Source of the DNA: Stenotrophomonas sp. Marseille-Q4652
GTDB taxonomy: Bacteria; Pseudomonadota; Gammaproteobacteria; Xanthomonadales; Xanthomonadaceae
Reading direction: 5' to 3'
DNA length: 64,000 nucleotides
NCBI RefSeq assembly: GCF_916618915.1
Contig: NZ_CAKAKE010000001.1
Span: 1,550,001-1,614,000 of the forward strand
A program made the position numbers and the translations under genes. The notes below the pieces were generated by a model. That model had not been told where the DNA came from and did not search any database. It saw only the letters and a list, made by a program, of their open reading frames with translations. Numbering within the stretch: the stretch's first letter is position 1; each line of letters opens with the position of its first letter. This document shows positions 63,465 through 64,000 of this stretch, piece after piece.

Positions 63465-64000
63465 ATGACCTCGCTACGTTCCGATGCCGCCGCCCGTCGT
63501 GCGCAGATCCTCGACGCGGCCGACGCGGTGTTCGGGGAGCACGGCATCACCGCGCCACTGGACCTGGTGGTCGAGCGCGCCGGCGTCGGCCGCGCCACCC
63601 TGTACCGCAACTTCCCCGACCGCACCGCGCTGGTGGAGGCAATGCTCCAGCGCACGGTGGAAAGGATCCGCGCCCACATCGCCGAACTCGGCGACCGCGA
63701 TGACGCCCTGTTCGAACTGCTCGGCGGCATGGCCGGGCGCATCGTGCAGTCACCGGCGCTGGCCGATTACTGGCGCGCGGTCGACCAGAACGATCCGGCG
63801 ATCCGCAAGGCGCGCCAGCAGATCCTGGACCTGATGGCCGGTCCGCTGCAGCGGGCCAAGGACGCCGGCCTGTGCCGCGGTGACCTGCAGGTGGCCGACA
63901 TCTCGCTGGTCTCCAGCATGCTGGGCGCCGCCCTGCGCGGCCGCAGCCGCAGCGAACGCGCGCAGCTGGCGCGGCGGGCACTGGAACTGTTGCGCCCCGG
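63465..64000 (+). CDS. TetR-family transcriptional regulator (partial, runs off the window)
   Basis: At least 178 residues. The N-terminal HTH reads AARRAQILDAADAVFGEHGI, PLDLVVERAGVGRATLYRNF, PDRTALVEAMLQ, the TetR pattern. The C-terminal ligand domain is open at the window end. ATG 63465 is preferred over ATG 63456, which overlaps the -10 box. It is probably autoregulated through the palindrome before it; target genes are not visible. Confidence 0.9.
   Translation, partial: MTSLRSDAAARRAQILDAADAVFGEHGITAPLDLVVERAGVGRATLYRNFPDRTALVEAMLQRTVERIRAHIAELGDRDDALFELLGGMAGRIVQSPALADYWRAVDQNDPAIRKARQQILDLMAGPLQRAKDAGLCRGDLQVADISLVSSMLGAALRGRSRSERAQLARRALELLRP

Overview
The window is a GC-rich bacterial chromosome segment with the gene order and protein families of the Xanthomonadaceae (Stenotrophomonas / Pseudoxanthomonas / Xanthomonas type). 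Signs of this are an envelope-biogenesis operon of gammaproteobacterial layout without skp, a Xanthomonas-type NPP phosphodiesterase, a type IV secretion effector with a XVIPCD-like tail, and integron attC sequence. I cannot fix the genus from sequence alone.

Region 1 (1-21.6 kb) is a compact core block, nearly all on the + strand: map (divergent, partial), rpsB, tsf, an inserted HDOD-GGDEF gene, pyrH, frr, uppS, cdsA, dxr, rseP, bamA, lpxD, fabZ, lpxA, lpxB, rnhB, dnaE and accA. It links translation factors, isoprenoid, phospholipid and lipid A synthesis, outer-membrane assembly and DNA replication. Many neighbours overlap by 4 bp (ATGA).

Region 2 (21.6-35.5 kb) is mixed. It holds a frameshifted alpha/beta hydrolase, hemJ, a methyltransferase and an intracellular PHA depolymerase. 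Next comes a lipoprotein plus a DUF2235-like lipase effector that an IS3-family element split in two; removing the element and one copy of its 4-bp target duplication restores one 505-codon reading frame. A small secreted peptide, a PadR/HAAS pair, a periplasmic cyclophilin and a GFA protein follow. A second IS3-family element sits a few bases upstream of a DUF885 lipoprotein gene.

Region 3 (35.7-38.9 kb) is AT-richer and looks like a remnant of a chromosomal integron: attC core sites, orphan cassette genes including a TPR protein with a GPGG-repeat tail, and an HNH nuclease. An IS110-family element is inserted inside one attC site. Its 5' non-coding region can fold as two stem / internal-loop / hairpin modules. 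The loop arms of one match the two sides of the interrupted attC, and those of the other match the two IS ends. This is a bridge (seek) RNA caught with its target, and the most interesting signal in the window.

Region 4 (39-64 kb) is ordinary chromosome: an OsmC protein, small enzymes, an S66 carboxypeptidase, a penicillin-binding-like hydrolase, a transporter, two c-di-GMP genes (one with two frameshifts), rluF, deaD, an S4 protein, a UbiH-type hydroxylase, a ClpP-fold lipoprotein, an Ada-AlkA fusion with ogt (alkylation repair), NPP, and ribosomal protein THX. It ends with a zinc-uptake locus (MerC-like protein and ZnuD-type TonB receptor divergent around a Zur-like box) and a partial TetR gene with its own operator.
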